A stretch of DNA of 6,728 nucleotides from Candidatus Amesbacteria bacterium RBG_19FT_COMBO_48_16 (GTDB lineage: Bacteria; Patescibacteriota; Microgenomatia; CAZETR01; Amesbacteraceae), in contig MEXE01000041.1 in NCBI GenBank assembly GCA_001775555.1, forward strand, positions 1-6,728, given 5' to 3'. Below the pieces are notes generated by a model. It ran no database searches. It saw only the letters and a list, made by a program, of their open reading frames with translations, and was not told the origin of the DNA. Positions 6,261 to 6,728 of the stretch are shown here, one piece after another. The position numbers and the translations under genes were made by a program. The first letter of the stretch is position 1; every line of letters starts with the position of its first letter.

Positions 6261-6728
6261 GGGGTCCGGAATTAATTGGGAACTGATGGCTGGTTTGGCG
6301 GTGATGGCAATAGGGGGGATGACAGAGTTGGCGACAGTGACAGAGACGGGATCAAAAAGCAGGCCTTCTTTTTCGGCATTGATAACATACGATCCCGGGG
6401 GAAGAGGGATGGCGATTTGGAACTGGCCGAGGCGGTTGGTGCGCAAGGCGCGGGCGGGGATACCAGTCGTCGAATCGACGATTTCCAGGGTAACCCCGGA
6501 GAGAGGGGAACCGGTGAGATCATTGACTTGACCGACCAGGACATTGGGCTGGTCGGGAGAAGGGATGGAAGGGAGAGGTGAAGCTTGGGAGGCGGGGGGA
6601 GGAGGAGAGGCGACGGGAGCAGGTCCGGCAGGAGTGAGGGGAACATCGATTATTTTTACCGGCGGTTTTGGCTGAGCTAAAGTCGGTGCAGGTTGGGGAA
6701 CCGCCGGGGGAGGTGAAGGAGCCGGGGG
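6243..6728 (-). CDS. Proline-rich protein with carboxypeptidase-regulatory-like domain, 5' partial
   Basis: The frame is open from the right edge to a TAG stop at 6245-6243, giving the last 161 residues; the true start is outside the window. A TTG at 6446 would be a possible start, but it falls inside the conserved domain and the frame is open upstream, so I reject it. Visible residues 1-61 are a Pro/Ala/Ser-rich linker (PPAPSPPPAVPQPAP). Residues about 62-145 form one carboxypeptidase-regulatory or Cna-B-like beta-sandwich: VLVGQVND, GSPLSGVTLEIVD, LRTNRLGQFQIAIPLPPGSY and a final VSVTV strand. Such domains usually sit outside the membrane on a flexible stalk, so this is probably the outward-facing end of an envelope protein, with any signal or membrane segment in the missing part. 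The TAG is 15 nt before the TraC-like ATG, so it is likely in the same operon. The family call is good; the role in the apparatus is inferred. Confidence 0.78.
   Translation of the reverse strand, partial: PPAPSPPPAVPQPAPTLAQPKPPVKIIDVPLTPAGPAPVASPPPPASQASPLPSIPSPDQPNVLVGQVNDLTGSPLSGVTLEIVDSTTGIPARALRTNRLGQFQIAIPLPPGSYVINAEKEGLLFDPVSVTVANSVIPPIAITAKPAISSQLIPDPLALSP

Noticed and set aside
6243..6446. Short 67-residue gene starting at TTG
   Set aside because: The same frame is open to the window edge and the beta-sandwich domain begins well upstream of this codon, so it is an internal Leu of a larger gene.

Overview
All four genes in this window lie on the minus strand and read right to left as one apparently co-transcribed block. 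The content suggests an uncultivated Candidate Phyla Radiation (Patescibacteria) bacterium, most likely Microgenomates-like. That placement rests on my recollection of similar gene neighbourhoods, not on a search. In support are a VirB4/TraC-type ATPase next to a free-standing TraC-like N-terminal protein, a membrane- or surface-type protein with a carboxypeptidase-regulatory-like domain, an intein in the ATPase, and a short 'SASEASAKDG'-encoding repeat. TGA is used as a stop and never appears inside about 1,830 sense codons, so the TGA=Gly code of Gracilibacteria/SR1 is unlikely.

Layout, in order of transcription. (1) 6728-6243: C-terminal 161 residues of a proline-rich protein ending in a carboxypeptidase-regulatory/Cna-B-like beta-sandwich; its start lies outside the window. 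(2) 6227-5568: a 219-aa TraC-like N-terminal-domain protein, preceded by a TATAAT only 5 nt from its ATG and by three tandem heptamers, and ending in a repeat-derived tail. (3) 5571-1960: a VirB4-family conjugation/secretion ATPase whose 1203-aa precursor carries a 581-aa intein inside the Walker A motif, between Lys269 and Ser851; splicing would give a 622-aa ATPase. (4) 1967-1: a 655-residue open frame that leaves the left edge with no stop, encoding an unrecognised, mostly helical, cysteine-free protein with a strong Shine-Dalgarno sequence. It can be missed in ORF lists because its stop is outside the window.

The genes are tightly packed: 15 nt between the first two stop/start codons, an ATGA overlap between the second and third genes, and an 8-nt overlap between the third and fourth. 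This fits an operon for a type IV secretion or conjugation-like (or pilus/DNA-uptake-like) apparatus: an ATPase motor, an accessory TraC-like module, an envelope protein and a large unknown partner. The most noteworthy element is the intein. It splits the ATP-binding loop, so the motor should be inactive until splicing occurs, and its LAGLIDADG endonuclease keeps both acidic catalytic residues. No RNA genes, CRISPR arrays, insertion sequences or convincing terminators were seen.
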